Counted from the stretch's first letter, positions 10,365 through 21,670 are shown. The stretch is DNA of 64,000 nt from Cristatella mucedo (GCA_009760855.2 WPIO01000118.1:1184513-1248512), one strand, 5' to 3'. The notes: a model not told the origin generated them from the letters alone. Made by a program: numbers and translations.

Positions 10365-11640
10365 GAACAAATTGCTTACAAAATATTTTCTTTTAACTTC
10401 TGCCTCACGGGAAACTTCTAAATGTCGGTTTGAATGTCCTACATCTTATTTTGTAAAAGATAGATTCCCTCTAGATCACATTTGACACGCTTTAAATCGA
10501 TTTCCCCACCTTTTCAAGGAAAGAATAAATAAAAAGGTTAGGATACAAGCTATTGACTGCCAATAATCTGGATCTTAGGTTCGGGCTAACGAGATTAAAA
10601 GTTTAGGCCAACATCGTAGACACGATTCTGATGCATCTTTAGGAAACACTTAGAACTGTATTTGTTAAAAGCGCTTTGCATTCGTGGTAATGAAAGTATG
10701 ATAAAATACTTAGCAGTAACGAGAACCGTGAGTAAATAGATTCGATACATCGTGCGAAGTATTAACTGCTATTACAGTTAGTGGTAGATACAGTTCCAGC
10801 ATTCGTAAGCCCAAAAATTACGAACCACAGCCATTTCATAACTGTTTGCGTTTTTAGATTTTCTTTAAAATAAAATAAAATCAGGGAACGCCTCCCCTTG
10901 CCGTTGAGAGAACTTGGGATGCTTTGTTAGGCGTTGTGGACACTTACCTCATTACTTCTAGACATCTTCCGGTTTCCGGCTGATATCTTTAGTGTGATTT
11001 TCATGAGCTGTCGTCGGATCAAATACTAGATCATAGGCGGCGTTAGCTGTCTCTTCCGAAGCAACCAAGCCAACTGCCAAACTCAATTTGGTTCGAGACT
11101 CGTGCAATAATGATGTCTACTCTGCTACAATAGATATGCCACCAGCCCACGTACCACCACCTTGCTGTCATGAGCTAATAAAGTAAGCTTGACCGAGGTT
11201 CGCACTTGAATTAGAAATTTAAATGTAATTTATATACATTCCCACATTGCCATTGCATCTGTAATTCAGTCTTATCACCACCCCCCCCCGTTGCTAACCG
11301 TTGATAGGGGATCTGTAATATAGTATCATACTTAGGTCAAATGTATCTATGCTGGGGCTCGAACTACAACGAACAACCTGATAAGCCATTAGCAACATCG
11401 GTTTAGGCTTGCAGCAGCCGAAAACGCCGATGTCATAATTTTGGCTTAACGTGACCCTAACACCTGATCAGAGAACTAAGATTCAATTTCCACCTTATTC
11501 GAAGTAGGTAACCCGATGAAATTCAAATTGAACTATAAAATCCTGCCCTCGGCTCACTCGCCAGTAGCAAGGAGCCCTAACGACTATTATGCAATGCTTA
11601 ATCCCTAAGCCATGGATCCTTATGACCACAAGATCATACA
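10365..11640. other. Non-coding stretch, no feature
   Basis: AT-rich DNA with a C homopolymer near 11,280. No exon, SINE or LINE was recognised with confidence. Confidence 0.3.
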
Positions 11641-11654
11641 CATTCACATATATA

Positions 11655-11660
11655 ATTCGC

Positions 11661-11692
<32 letters not shown>

Positions 11693-11865
11693 TATTATAC
11701 ATAACATATATATATATATATTATAAATATATAAATATAATACATAATTTATATATAATCTATAATGTATTACATATTTCATGCTACATATTATATATAT
11801 ATATATATATTAAATTATATTATATAATTATATTATTATATTATATTAATTATTAAATTATATTA

Positions 11866-11914
<49 letters not shown>

Positions 11915-11935
11915 CTTTATATAATTGAATTTTAT
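11655..11935. repeat. Long AT-rich simple repeat
   Basis: Alternating TA tracts with imperfect ATTATATTA segments span about 280 bases and would fold into hairpins. Confidence 0.9.
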
Positions 11936-12504
11936 TTATATACACATTCACACAACACAATATGCATGTCATGGGTGCTATATGGAAGTATCCAGCAGTG
12001 TCCACACGAGTTCTCCTCACAAAGCTGACTGTCGCTGCCCTATTGCCTTCGATCTCTCTCTAGAATGCGTGCCTACCTACCCGTATGGAAGTGGGGATAG
12101 CTAACAAGCTGTACCAGCTTTGCCTAATTATAAAATATCTAGCTAGGAGAGTAAGAGGTAGACTGGCCAGCCAACTTCAAGCAGCTTCCTGATCCTACCT
12201 ATACTGCTGTCCTATTTTGCTCACTTCTTGAGGATAAAGATGTTTTTTCAGCCACTTTACTCATTCTCAGAGAAACAAATCTAGCAACTATTTGAAGGTT
12301 AGCACAACAGCAGCCGTGGTCTTCAACGGCCGTCGCCTTATTCTTAAATCGGTAGCCAGGACCGATAGGCAAGCAGTTATTAACGAGCCTCACCATCTTT
12401 GTTCAGCACTGACAGCCTCTGGCTCACAGCTCGAGGAAAACAGCATATTAGGCAGAGCAGTTCATATGGGCTGGACAATTAGCCAGACTAGCTGTCTTAC
12501 AATA

Positions 12505-12590
12505 ATATGAATATTAAGACTAATAATAAACGTGAGTAGTGTCCTCTGTAAACTGCATTACTGTCTAGACACTTTACATTTGCTGAAAAG
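12505..12590 (-). mobile_element. LINE family B 3' fragment, cut by a SPIN-like MITE
   Basis: After a short AAT-type tract come the family B end landmarks (ctgtctagacactttacatttgctgaaaag). The LINE sequence stops exactly where the hAT-like element begins at 12,591. Confidence 0.65.
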
Positions 12591-12775
12591 CAGGTGTTAT
12601 TAGGCTGTGGGTCGTGACCCCTTTGGGAGTCAAGCGAGGGTTTTTCATGGGTCGCCTTCGATCATCGGAAAGCAGGCATTTAAACATATTGCACAGAATA
12701 TTTATTTTTGAGGGTTACCACAACATGAGAAACTGTATTTAAGGTTTCCGGCATTAAGAAGGTTGAAAACCACTG
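12591..12775. mobile_element. SPIN-like hAT MITE (non-autonomous)
   Basis: The element begins with a degenerate CAG..GTT..T.A terminus and then reads ctgtgggtcgtgacccctttgg, gggtcgcc, ggttaccacaacatgag, aactgtatttaa and ggttgaaaaccactg. These are, in order, the diagnostic stretches of the SPIN family of hAT MITEs (ends CAGTGGTTCTCAACCT). From memory the resemblance is strong across the element, with a deletion in the middle. No 8-bp target duplication could be confirmed, and the left terminal repeat is more decayed than the right. No transposase is present. Confidence 0.75.
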
Positions 12776-12834
12776 ATGTACCGGAAGCAAGATCACATTT
12801 TTATTGGAAATAAACACTAGCTGATGATTAATAG

Positions 12835-12966
12835 GTTCTTATATAAGAAATTGGCTATCACGACAGCTTGCCGTGTCAAAGGATTGCAACCATCTGATTC
12901 GAACTCACGACCTCATTCCTGAGGTAGTGGAAGCAACCCTTTACTTAGTGTGACATCACGGCTTAC
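12835..12966 (-). mobile_element. SINE, diverged copy
   Basis: The reverse complement gives a tRNA-like head (ggtaagccgtgatgtcacactaagtaaa), a B-box-like segment (gagttcgaatc) and part of the body. It is older and more mutated than the copy at 55,789. Confidence 0.6.
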
Positions 12967-12969
12967 CAA

Positions 12970-13506
12970 TTGAAGCATGCTCAAACTGAATAAACTTCAA
13001 AATGGTCCTATATTGTAGGTAGGCTATATTACGAACTAAAAATGCAGTCTCTCAGAAGTTGTACAGTAGCTTTAGTCGAAAGAGTAACTAGCAATAGCCA
13101 GAGTTCAGACTCCTTGGCTGATCTAGAAGTCGTAAAAGAAAGAATTAAGGAAACCTTAAAACTAGTTAGAACTTATTTTGAAGGGAATATACTTGCATTT
13201 AAATGTTTGGTTACAGATAGGAAAATGTTTATATCCCACTAAATTGATTACATGACATTACATTTTCCAAAATAAATTCAAGTTTGCTAAGGAAAATCTT
13301 AGTTGAATATAATCTTTAAAAATATCAAATACTCGTCTAATAACCAAATTTAGTGTACGTGATTTTTTGATGATCTATAACATGCTATCGATTTAGTTAG
13401 GGTCAAATATATTCGGTGCGTCTTTTTGCTTTTGATGTGCATAATTAATTATAAGAATACAATAGTAAAGTGCAAAATTGTCACTGAGGATTTATTAATT
13501 TTACAG
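12970..13506. other. Unassigned, with an open frame of unclear status
   Basis: A frame at 13,042-13,242 reads DSLADLEVVKERIKETLK and looks coding, but it has no convincing acceptor and donor pair and its phase does not fit the UBR exon at 13,507. The rest is AT-rich. Confidence 0.3.
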
Positions 13507-13679
13507 ATATTGGTGCCCTAACAGCTGAGATAATGCTGTCATGCATAGCACCTGGAGTTCCTGAAATAATCCTCTCATCTTCAATACTGATAAACTTCCA
13601 CCCAATAACCAAAGTTGATATGCCTCGTAACTGCTCAAGCTCAATTGTTCGGAATAATTTGCTTCGCATTCCTAGCTTG
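13507..13679 (+). CDS. UBR1/2-like: UBR1/2-like exon 1 of the chain
   Basis: Acceptor tttacag and donor gtaagt bound 173 bases (2 + 57 codons). The frame reads IGALTAEIMLSCIAPGVPEI and continues to end LLRIPSL. This matches the UBR1/2 stretch of the form ITALSVQMFTVPTLA, a helical region between the ClpS-like part and the WRRNG region. It ends in phase 0, as the next exon requires. The preceding exon must end with one leftover base and has not been found. The minus-strand frame covering the same bases is a shadow. Confidence 0.75.
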
Positions 13680-14998
13680 GTAAGTATCTAAATTCAATCA
13701 ACCGGGCTAACTGATGAAATTATGTTCTTTTCAATTATGAGGTGATACCTTCCCATCTATGTTACATTGGAATTATGGCAAACTGCAGCTTAAAATAATC
13801 TATTTTGGGAACGTAAAAATACCTTGCAGCTTTCGGTAACCATGATACGTTAGAGCACTTACACCTACACACTTGCTCAGCCTTACTTCATGCAATTAGC
13901 CCATGGCTATAAGTCTTTCATCACTACAAAACGTGTTGAATTTAACCATTGTCGCATATACAGTATGTATGAACTACAAACTATTTAGAGGAAACACGTT
14001 ATCCTTGTTCGGAAAAAAGAGTCAAAAGCAATACAACGAGCATATAAATGTGCTACCAGCACTACGTTGACGCTTAATCTTTTATTCTTTAAAGATTGCA
14101 GCATCATTTTGTAAATATGCAACAACCTATTTTTTTACAAGAGATTGCAGGTTATGTGATCCTACGTCTTAATCAAGTCTCTCTAGAGTTCGTCCCTTTT
14201 ATATAGCATCGTAAAGGCCATTACCATTACCGCAGGTATCAAGTTAAGTGGCAAATCAACCCATCTGTGGCCTGGAAAAGATAATCAATCAATGCCTTAA
14301 GGTTTTGGCATTCACGATTCAAGGAGCTTTGATTTTCCAAAGGACCAACGGAGCAAAGAACCATTATGTTCTTTGAAAACTGTCTGTTGCGGCTACAGAT
14401 GAAATAAGTGGGACATTATCTATCGCACTTTTGTACTCCTAATGAGACTGTGAATCAACATGTGATATTCGTCAGCCATTGCTTGCATGGAAAGCTTTGA
14501 CCGAAGAAAGCTTCTTATAGCTGCATTGTATGCTAAAGTCCACTTCTTGATAAATAATTTACCCTGCTTACTCTTTCCAATCCATCTTACGACTGCCGTA
14601 CTGGCTGGGAAACTGGCTTGAATTAGCTGTAAACATGAATTGGGATGGTTCCCAAAAGCTAGTTACTCGATGCTTAGAACGGTAAATGGCTGCTTGATTG
14701 AGCTTATGAAATGTGTAATATTAACGCAAGCTGGTGCATTGGCCAACCACTTGTTACCATTACATGTAGAGTGGCATGCTGAGAGATGAGTTCAATCCAG
14801 CTTGTTCCTTCCTTTCCAAGTCTTTCGAGTAGTGGTAGCAGTACGTCTTGGCTGCCACACTTGGAAGTAGGTCGTAAGCTTACAGGCTTCACGATAACTC
14901 TCTAAAATACTTAATATCTACACTTCCAAGCCGCGACACTTCAAGGTACTAAACAAAATACTGAAAATTGTATATAAACATGTAAATTCAATGCATTT

Positions 14999-15004
14999 TT
15001 TATT
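14999..15004 (-). terminator. Candidate poly(A) signal, minus strand
   Basis: TTTATT on this strand is AATAAA on the minus strand. It lies about 70 bases downstream of the stop codon that ends the open frame at 15,072, a usual spacing for a 3' UTR end. Confidence 0.4.
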
Positions 15005-15071
15005 AATAGCGAAGGCAATGTGCTCTCCATAGAATACAGCCCAATGATGTTGCTCCCAGCTACATTTTCTG

Positions 15072-15261
15072 CTAGTAGGCAGCACACTCAAGGAATTGTC
15101 TAAATGTTTTGCATCCAATAAACTCTAGTTGTTTGAAGGCACGGCCCATTTCGTGGGCTAAAGAAGTATGTATTTGCAGCAGATTTTTAACCTGGTCCGT
15201 AAATTTCCGGAACCTTTTTTGAACAGGTTCCATTACTTGATCATCGATATCGAATGCTTCG
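15072..15261 (-). CDS. Possible terminal exon of a nested antisense gene
   Basis: The frame reads FDIDDQVMEPVQKRFRKFTD and then QVKNLLQIHTSLAHEMGRAF, ending ECAAY and a TAG stop. It is charged and helical in character and is followed by AATAAA. A weak acceptor (cgaag on the minus strand) near 15,262 could link it in frame to 15,429-15,630. No family recognised; a BAR-like or other coiled helix is possible. Confidence 0.35.
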
Positions 15262-15428
15262 CTTCGAGCCAATAAATGAACAGGTTATGAGATGAGCTTA
15301 TTATGATATGCCTGGATTTCGCTCCAGATACGTGACAAGAATGGAAAGATTTATAGGTGTCGTCGATAATAAGTTTACGTCTAAAACAACTGCAATTTTA
15401 AATTAAACACGAATATTTCACACTTTAC

Positions 15429-15630
15429 GAAATAGGCAGAATAAATTTCTCAGAAGAGCCACGAAACGTTTGCGAGAGGCTTCGCTGGTGATATGGATCA
15501 TAGTTCGCTCTGCAGAATTTGAAGTTTTTTCTACAGAGTTCTCTATGAACTTGTGGTTGTTCTTGACTGAGATTGTCTCACTAATTTCGAAAATGCATGA
15601 GCAAAGTTCAAGAAACCTCTTGCTACGATC
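15429..15630 (-). CDS. Possible upstream exon of the nested antisense gene
   Basis: On the minus strand it is bounded by an acceptor (atgacatag) and a donor (gtaaag). The 67-codon frame reads FLELCSCIFEISETISVKNN and later ITSEASRKRFVALLRNLF. It leaves one base, which the weak acceptor near 15,262 would complete. Another minus frame and a plus frame (15,470-15,685) are also open here, so the reading is uncertain. Confidence 0.3.
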
Positions 15631-15984
15631 CTATGTCATATGGCGTTTTACAAAAGCCTCCCTATTTGGAATAGCAACTAATTAATTATTTTCTTCAAAC
15701 AATTTTGCAGATGTAGTGTTACTAAGGCAGCCGGTTATGAGTGCTTAAATATAGATACATCGGGTAGATAGTGGCACACTTTCATCAAATTTCATTACTA
15801 GACCTTTGCACATTATATACATGCTGAAGTCAGGATTTTAAAATATACTTTGGACAATTTTAGAATCATCTACGGTAACCAAAAGCTGTGATTCGTAAAT
15901 CTCCGAGTTAAAGAAACTGACTCTGTTGCATGGAACAACATTGTCGAAGCCTCTTCGTTTTTCACTGATGTATCATGAGGCTAT

Positions 15985-16920
15985 TTTCATATTAAAGGCT
16001 ATCATTAAGTTTAAATAAATGGCATCCAGAAGAGGTTTGTGTTAAGTAAATATTAAATCGATGTTTCAAGACTTTAAGGGTATGGAGCATTGATGGCATC
16101 CAAATATACCAAAAATAGGTATTCATATTCACTAAAAATATCATTTCTACTGAGCTTTGCGAAGAAATTAGGGATTATAGGAACTTACGTTAAAATGTGT
16201 CAATTAGAAGAATGCAAACAAACAGTTGCCCATCGTACTTGAAGTGCTTGCTAAGTAAGACAGTGTTAGACTATGTGCCAACAATGGCTATATTTTTGCC
16301 GCTTCTGCAATCTAATGTGGTTATGTCTCATCAGTTTCACTTGGATCTAAACTAACTGGTAAGGTGTAAGTCTAACTTCGGGGATTAAAGTCACCTGTTA
16401 CTCGTATTACTTTCATCCTACCCGAGACGAAAAACGACCTGTGCAATAATAGGTGGCGACTGCCACTCAAACAAGATCACGATTTTTTTTAAGAAGTTAA
16501 ATTTTCGGCATTATTTTATAGATTAAATGCTGAGGAAACTTTTTTGAGACCTTCAAGGTTGATTAGGAGCCTAGAAAATACGGATGTCCCTTGTTAATGA
16601 AGGAATAGTGAATGTATTTTCGTTAGTTTTAAATTTTACATGTACTACCATATTATTTAAAAAACTTGTATAACTTCAAATGTTCTGATATTGCAATAAA
16701 TGCAATCATCCGAAAGAAAACTTAGAGTCAGGGTATCGCCCTAGACTCCATGTTACGATTGGCTGATCAAGCTGAATCTGCCTTGAAATAGCGAACTTAT
16801 AAACAGATTTTTGTTATCGATTTTCGTACTGACCATTATATAACATCATCTGAAACCTAATGCACAGCTACATGTTTGTGATAATTTGACGTGTTGTATC
16901 GTTACCCTAACGTCTCGCTT
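15985..16920. other. UBR intron, no further feature
   Basis: AT-rich sequence without recognisable repeats or exons. Confidence 0.3.
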
Positions 16921-16926
16921 TTTTAG

Positions 16927-17014
16927 AGCCGTTCAATAATCTGTGGTGACTCAACTGGCTACTTCCTATCTCTAATAGACTTGGCTATCAAAAATGCTGA
17001 AACTGTTGCTATTT
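16927..17014 (+). CDS. UBR1/2-like: UBR1/2-like exon 2 of the chain
   Basis: Acceptor cttttttag and donor gtaagt bound 88 bases. The frame reads SRSIICGDSTGYFLSLIDLA and ends KNAETVAI plus one base. Phase 0 at the start fits the 13,679 donor, and the leftover T fits the AC supplied at 29,757, making a Tyr codon. Sequence similarity to UBR proteins is weak for this piece, so its assignment rests mainly on splice sites and phase. Confidence 0.6.
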
Positions 17015-17362
17015 GTAAGTACTAAAAACCAATGAAGTTTTATTCAAAAGCTTATTTTCGGAATAATTTTATGCAACACTACATTTTCAATTGAGGCATG
17101 CATTTTTCAATTAGTAAATGCACATGTTCTCCACATAAACTGAGTCAGTGTTTACCGAACACGACTTAATGAACTGTATTTCAGTATTAATAGCCATACT
17201 TTATTATTATGTGACGATGCTCCAAGATGCGTCGGTAACAATGAATGAATATTTCGCTTTTAGTAAACTTAAATTCGATAAGCAATTGAAATACTAGTTC
17301 GAATAACTTATCAGCTCTTTTGAATAATATAAAGTTACCAATTAAAGTGAGAAATGCCTCCA

Positions 17363-17470
<108 letters not shown>

Positions 17471-17499
17471 GTAATATACATGTTTACCTTTCTTTAATA

Positions 17500-18110
17500 T
17501 TTAATTTAAAATAAAAGTTGCCAGAAAATTAAATTACCGCTCAAGAAAACACAAAAGGCAGTTCAATTAACTAATCAAATCAAAGCAATTCGTCAGCTTG
17601 CAATCTCAAGCAACTGTCTGCCTTAAATATATGCTTTTGTATGTCTATTTGCTTAAAAAACACTTACATGTAACGCCCTTAAACGGTATTGGTGTCTTGA
17701 CAAAAATAAAAGCATTTGTTCCTAGGAATGTGATGTTATAAGACATTTTAAATACTATATTTGTCACAACTAATTGGCATTACTATAGTTGTGGTTTTTA
17801 TGTCGTACTGAGGAATTACCGTGGCAGATATATTTCCACAAAGGGAACATGTCTTGCTCACTGCAGCAGGCAGGAAAGTCTATGATTGAAGAGTTGGATT
17901 CTCTATAACATGACCTAACCGGTCCCATATCAGCTCTTAGCTTTGTTCTATTACAGTAGTTGTAACTTGGGGAACCTATTCTACGATTCGCGTAGTACTT
18001 GCTTCAGGTCCAATAAGGTGAGCTCCAAAGTTTCTTTCAACAGTATTGTGGAACAAATGCTTAGATAGAACAGTCATATTAGTAAGGCCTTACAATCGTC
18101 CCAATATTAT
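17500..18110. other. UBR intron, no feature
   Basis: AT-rich DNA with no recognised element. Confidence 0.3.
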
Positions 18111-18112
18111 AT

Positions 18113-18238
18113 TTTTTCTGCCCACAGTTAACCTGATTAAATAACTTTAATTTTTAGCTCATTTTCGCCTCAATTATGTATCTTTTCTGCCCACATTTAA
18201 CCTGATTTTATAACTTTTGTTTTTAGCTCATTTTCCTA
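18113..18238. repeat. Tandem duplication, period about 69
   Basis: The unit ttttctgcccaca-ttaacctgatt...ttttagctcattttc occurs twice in a row, starting near 18,115 and 18,184. Each copy ends with a splice-acceptor-like tttttag, but no open frame follows. Confidence 0.75.
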
Positions 18239-18419
18239 AAAATTCCTCAATCAATTCAACCAAAGAAAACGTGCTATATGTATTGCAAATATTTGTAATA
18301 CACTTGTACAGCCTCATCCAAAAACTTAATAGTATTGGTCTAAAGACGGCCTACTTAAAGGAGTTAGGTACAACCTAGTGTGAAGTACTTAGATAATCTT
18401 ATGTTCAACCTACAGTCTA

Positions 18420-18745
18420 AAGAGGCATTACGAGACTCCGGTAAAACAGACGAGTTTGCACCTCTGACTGAGCACACTGTGAGCCATCGCCCAGACGGCC
18501 TACGGTTTACCGAAGACATTAAACTAGCCGGGTCTACATATCCAAGCTAAAAAAAAAGCATACAAACGATCAGGACTGACTGTCCTGAGGCAGACTACTT
18601 TAGGCAGACTGCTGCAGGTCGTACCATTCGATCCAAGGAAAAGCCAAGTCTAGCTTTTATAAAACATTGTTGAATCACAGTTGCGCAATCGAAAAATGCT
18701 GATGTCAACGACAAACGATCTCCTCAACCGCTCTCAAATTGTATC
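18420..18745 (+). mobile_element. LINE family B, 5' portion, split by LINE A
   Basis: It carries the B-family linker between endonuclease and RT (gagtttgcacctctgactgagcacactg, cagacggcctac) and runs to ctcctcaaccgctctcaaattg. The same element resumes at about 22,138 with gctccttacctg. The two halves are contiguous in other B copies (reverse complement near 2,240 and + strand near 34,670). Confidence 0.75.
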
Positions 18746-18816
18746 TGTATCTCCGTCAGTAACTCCACAAAGTCATAAAGACCACGTGGGTGTTATCCAG
18801 AAGAGTTTTGTATAGC

Positions 18817-20358
18817 TCACTCACAGCCTAAGCGGCTTTCGGTACGCATTCGGTAGCCAACAGACTTCGTCTCATGCAACAAAGAGAAAGAGGGAAGCAT
18901 AGCAGAGTTAGGAGAGCAGTTGAGGTAGTAAGTAGCATAGAAGTAGCAGTTCAGGACCGCTGAAAAAGATGTGCCATAGTCGGCATTTGAAAAGTAGATA
19001 TCGTTGTGTAAGAATTGTGGAAGCGAGTTCCACAGTCTAGGACCTGCAGAGCTAAAGCTTCTGTCGCCAACTGTCTTTAAGCGGAGGAATGGGACAGCTA
19101 ATTTATCGTCTACACAGGACCTGAGGGTGCGAACAGGCTGAAACTGATGCAGCAGTTCAGCTAGGTACGAAGGAGCCAAGCCGTGGCGGGCCTTGTGGGT
19201 CAGCGTAAGAACTTTGCTCTGTATCCTTTGCTCAACCGGCAACCATCCTAGCTCTTTCAGCAAAGGTGACACGTTCTCAAACCACTGGGACTTGAAGATC
19301 AGCCTTGCAGCCATATTCAAAGTCCGCTGTAGTGGCATAATAGCTTTCTTTGGTAGCCCAGTCAAAAGGGAATTACTATAATCAAGCCAAGACAGAACTA
19401 AAGAGCTAGTTAAATTCTTTACAAGCAACTGTGGGAGACAGCTTCTACTCTTGAATAGGGATCGGATGTGATGGCTAGCTGTAGAGGCAGACTTCTGAAT
19501 GAAGCTTTTGAAATTGAGGCAGCTGTCGAACACGACATCTAGATTACGAGCACGTGGTGAAGGTCGCACAATAGCATCACCTATTAGAACATTAAAGCCT
19601 TTTAATCCAGCCACACGCTTAGGGTGTCCTATGAGAAGCAGTTCGGTTTTATCGTCATTTAATTTCAGGAAGTTTTCCGACATCCAGGATCGAATATCGG
19701 CAAGGCAAGCATTCAGTTTCTCAGTTGCTGCAGCAGATTCCGACGGTTTAAATGACAAATACAACTGAGTATCGTCATCATAGAAGTGATATCCTATTCC
19801 ATGGGCCTTAATCACTTTTCCCAGGGGTTGCGTATAAATGGTGAACAGCAAGGGACCAAGTACAGACCCTTGAGGGACTCCACAGGTGATCCTTATCATG
19901 TCTGAGACCTGACCCCCACACGACACGGATTGAACACGATCAGACAAGTATGATTTAAACCACGCCAGTGCTTCGTCTGCCAGACCGATCGTTGTTCTCA
20001 CTCGTTCAAGCAGAACTTCGTATTCAATGGCGTCGAAGGCAGCAGACAGATCTAGCAGAGCTAGGGCAGTGGCATTCCCGTCGTCGTTGCCACGTAGAAT
20101 GTCATTGTTAACACGGAGGAGAGCAGTTTCGGTAGAGTGCTGCTTCTTGAACCCTGATTGAAATGTTTCTGACATTCCATTATTTTTAATATGTTCAACT
20201 AGCTGCTTAGCAACAATATTTTCAAGAATCTTTGATAAGAACTGAAGAAGGAAAACTGGACGATAGTTTGCTAGGACCTCTGTGTCTAATCCAGGCTTTT
20301 TAAGAATAGGTCTAACGATTGCCGGTTTGAAGGACTTGGGGACGACCCCTTTTCCCAA
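18817..20358 (-). CDS. LINE A reverse transcriptase, intact 513-codon frame
   Basis: RT domain of a CR1/L2-type retrotransposon, which would prime reverse transcription of its own RNA at a nicked chromosomal target. Visible motifs in order: ANYRPV..LLQFLSKILE (residues about 31-47), FQSGF, LLDLSAAFDAI (palm motif A), CGVPQGSVLGPLLF (motif B), and GYHFYDDDTQLYLSF where the catalytic YADD is expected (motif C). The A-to-D change in YDDD is unusual; the copy at 57.4 kb has YADD. After the RT come the thumb and a C-terminal region with LIFKSQWF..VSPLLKELGWLPV. The frame is open on its 5' side only to 20,358, so the full ORF is broken upstream. Confidence 0.9.
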   Translation of the reverse strand: MGKGVVPKSFKPAIVRPILKKPGLDTEVLANYRPVFLLQFLSKILENIVAKQLVEHIKNNGMSETFQSGFKKQHSTETALLRVNNDILRGNDDGNATALALLDLSAAFDAIEYEVLLERVRTTIGLADEALAWFKSYLSDRVQSVSCGGQVSDMIRITCGVPQGSVLGPLLFTIYTQPLGKVIKAHGIGYHFYDDDTQLYLSFKPSESAAATEKLNACLADIRSWMSENFLKLNDDKTELLLIGHPKRVAGLKGFNVLIGDAIVRPSPRARNLDVVFDSCLNFKSFIQKSASTASHHIRSLFKSRSCLPQLLVKNLTSSLVLSWLDYSNSLLTGLPKKAIMPLQRTLNMAARLIFKSQWFENVSPLLKELGWLPVEQRIQSKVLTLTHKARHGLAPSYLAELLHQFQPVRTLRSCVDDKLAVPFLRLKTVGDRSFSSAGPRLWNSLPQFLHNDIYFSNADYGTSFSAVLNCYFYATYYLNCSPNSAMLPSFSLLHETKSVGYRMRTESRLGCE

Positions 20359-20955
20359 AGAAGCATTAAAAATCTTGGTTATGGCAGGGCTAAGTGTGTC
20401 TGCAAGTGAAGACCACAGAGATGAAGGTATAGGGTCTTCAGGAGACGAGCTCTTTTTGCTAGACCTTATTAAGGCAGCCGCAACACAGGCAGAAACATCG
20501 GAGAACCTTTAAAGAAAGGTCGCAGGTTGAGGAACGGCGATTGCTTTGGTCGGAGGGGGCTTAATGGAGGCACGAATGTGCACAATTTTTTCAGTAAAGA
20601 AGGCTGAAAACTTTTCGGCTGAGCCCTTAATATCTGGGGAGTCAGACCTCACAGCATTGGCCAGTAAATGGTTTACTGTCTTATAAATCTGTTTAGTGTC
20701 CGACTGGCAGGAATTCAGCTTTCTAATTAAAAAAGAAGCGCTGGTTTTTTAAGCTTTCATGTGTAAACTCGAAGGAAGTCTTTAAAATTGACCAGGTCTG
20801 CCTCAGACTCCAATTTCTTGAAACGACGTTCCAGCCTGAGCTTAACACTGCGCATCTTAAGGAGTTTTTTGTAAATTGAAAGGAATCTCGACGACTTTGA
20901 ACACGGATAGAGCGAACTGGAGCATGCTTGTCAAGAGCACTCCTGAGTGTCATGT

Positions 20956-21444
20956 TCATCGCATCAGTGAGGGTATCGAGGCTGCCGGTCGAGTCTGAAT
21001 GCACATCAAGAAGGCCTGCATCACAGATTTCAAAAACTTGTCCATGTCAATGCTTTGTAAGTTACGTCGTTTGGCAAATTTGACATTGCCCTGCACGTAC
21101 GAGGGAGCAGGAACAGTAAACGAGACCGAACAATGATCTGAGAGGGTCAGTGAGCACACCACAAAGTCAGTGGGGAGGACATCCTTCGCGATCACGAGAT
21201 CTAGAATGTGGCCACCGACGTGGGTGCTGTGATTAACGAGTTGGGCCAAACCAAGATTCTCCAGACAGTCAAGAAATGAGCGGACCTGGCTGTTGCTAGG
21301 GTTGTCAACGTGAATATTGAAGTCTCCTACAATCAGTAGCGGCCTGTCACACACAAATATTTTAGCGAGGAACTCTGAAAACTCCTCTATAAACAAGTTT
21401 AAACAGCCAGAAGGAGGCCGGTATATCACAAAGGTGAGAGGCAT
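20956..21444 (-). pseudogene. LINE A endonuclease segment
   Basis: An apurinic/apyrimidinic-type endonuclease domain fragment. Seen are VIYRPPSGCLNLFIEEFSEF, the VGDFNIHVD motif and DLVIAKDVLP..SDHCSVSF, which are catalytic landmarks of the family. It is separated by stops from the 5' part (21,671-22,048) and from the RT frame, so it is not expressed as a whole. Confidence 0.85.
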
Positions 21445-21670
21445 TGTCTTTGATGAAAACCTGATAGCAACCGATTCAAACGTTTACCCATGCGAGAAAC
21501 TGCACATTTTATAGCCAAACGATGCGTGAACAACAATTGCAACCCAGCCACCAACCTTGTCAGAACGCATGGACTGATAGAATGAGAACCGGGGTGGGGT
21601 GGTCTCGGAAATACAGCTACTGGAACAAGGCGTCATCCAGGTTTCGGAAAGCAAAAATGCATCTAGCTTC

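Larger units (their letters stand above)
14200..16000 (-). other. Coding-like minus-strand block of unknown identity
   Basis: Several minus-strand frames in this intron look protein-like but are broken: VSLRPTSKCGSQDVLLPLLE and MVTSGWPMHQLALILHIS near 14,700-14,890, FLRSKLSMQAMADEYHMLIH near 14,430-14,550, and the segments at 15,072-15,630. A further frame at 15,880-15,980 (KNEEASTMLFHATESV) cannot be put in phase with them. They could be parts of one nested antisense gene or a decayed transposon ORF. I recognise no domain. Confidence 0.35.

Noticed and set aside
10921..11001. Minus-strand ATG frame ending at a gtaagt donor (MKITLKISAGNRKMSRSNE)
   Set aside because: A single short frame with no downstream exon in phase or recognised product; likely chance.
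13042..13242. Coding-like frame with DSLADLEVVKERIKETLK
   Set aside because: No donor in a phase compatible with 13,507 and no clear acceptor; recorded only as an unexplained frame.
19193..20512. Plus-strand frames across LINE A (for example 19,193-19,381 and 20,282-20,512)
   Set aside because: Shadows of the minus-strand RT and linker coding sequence.
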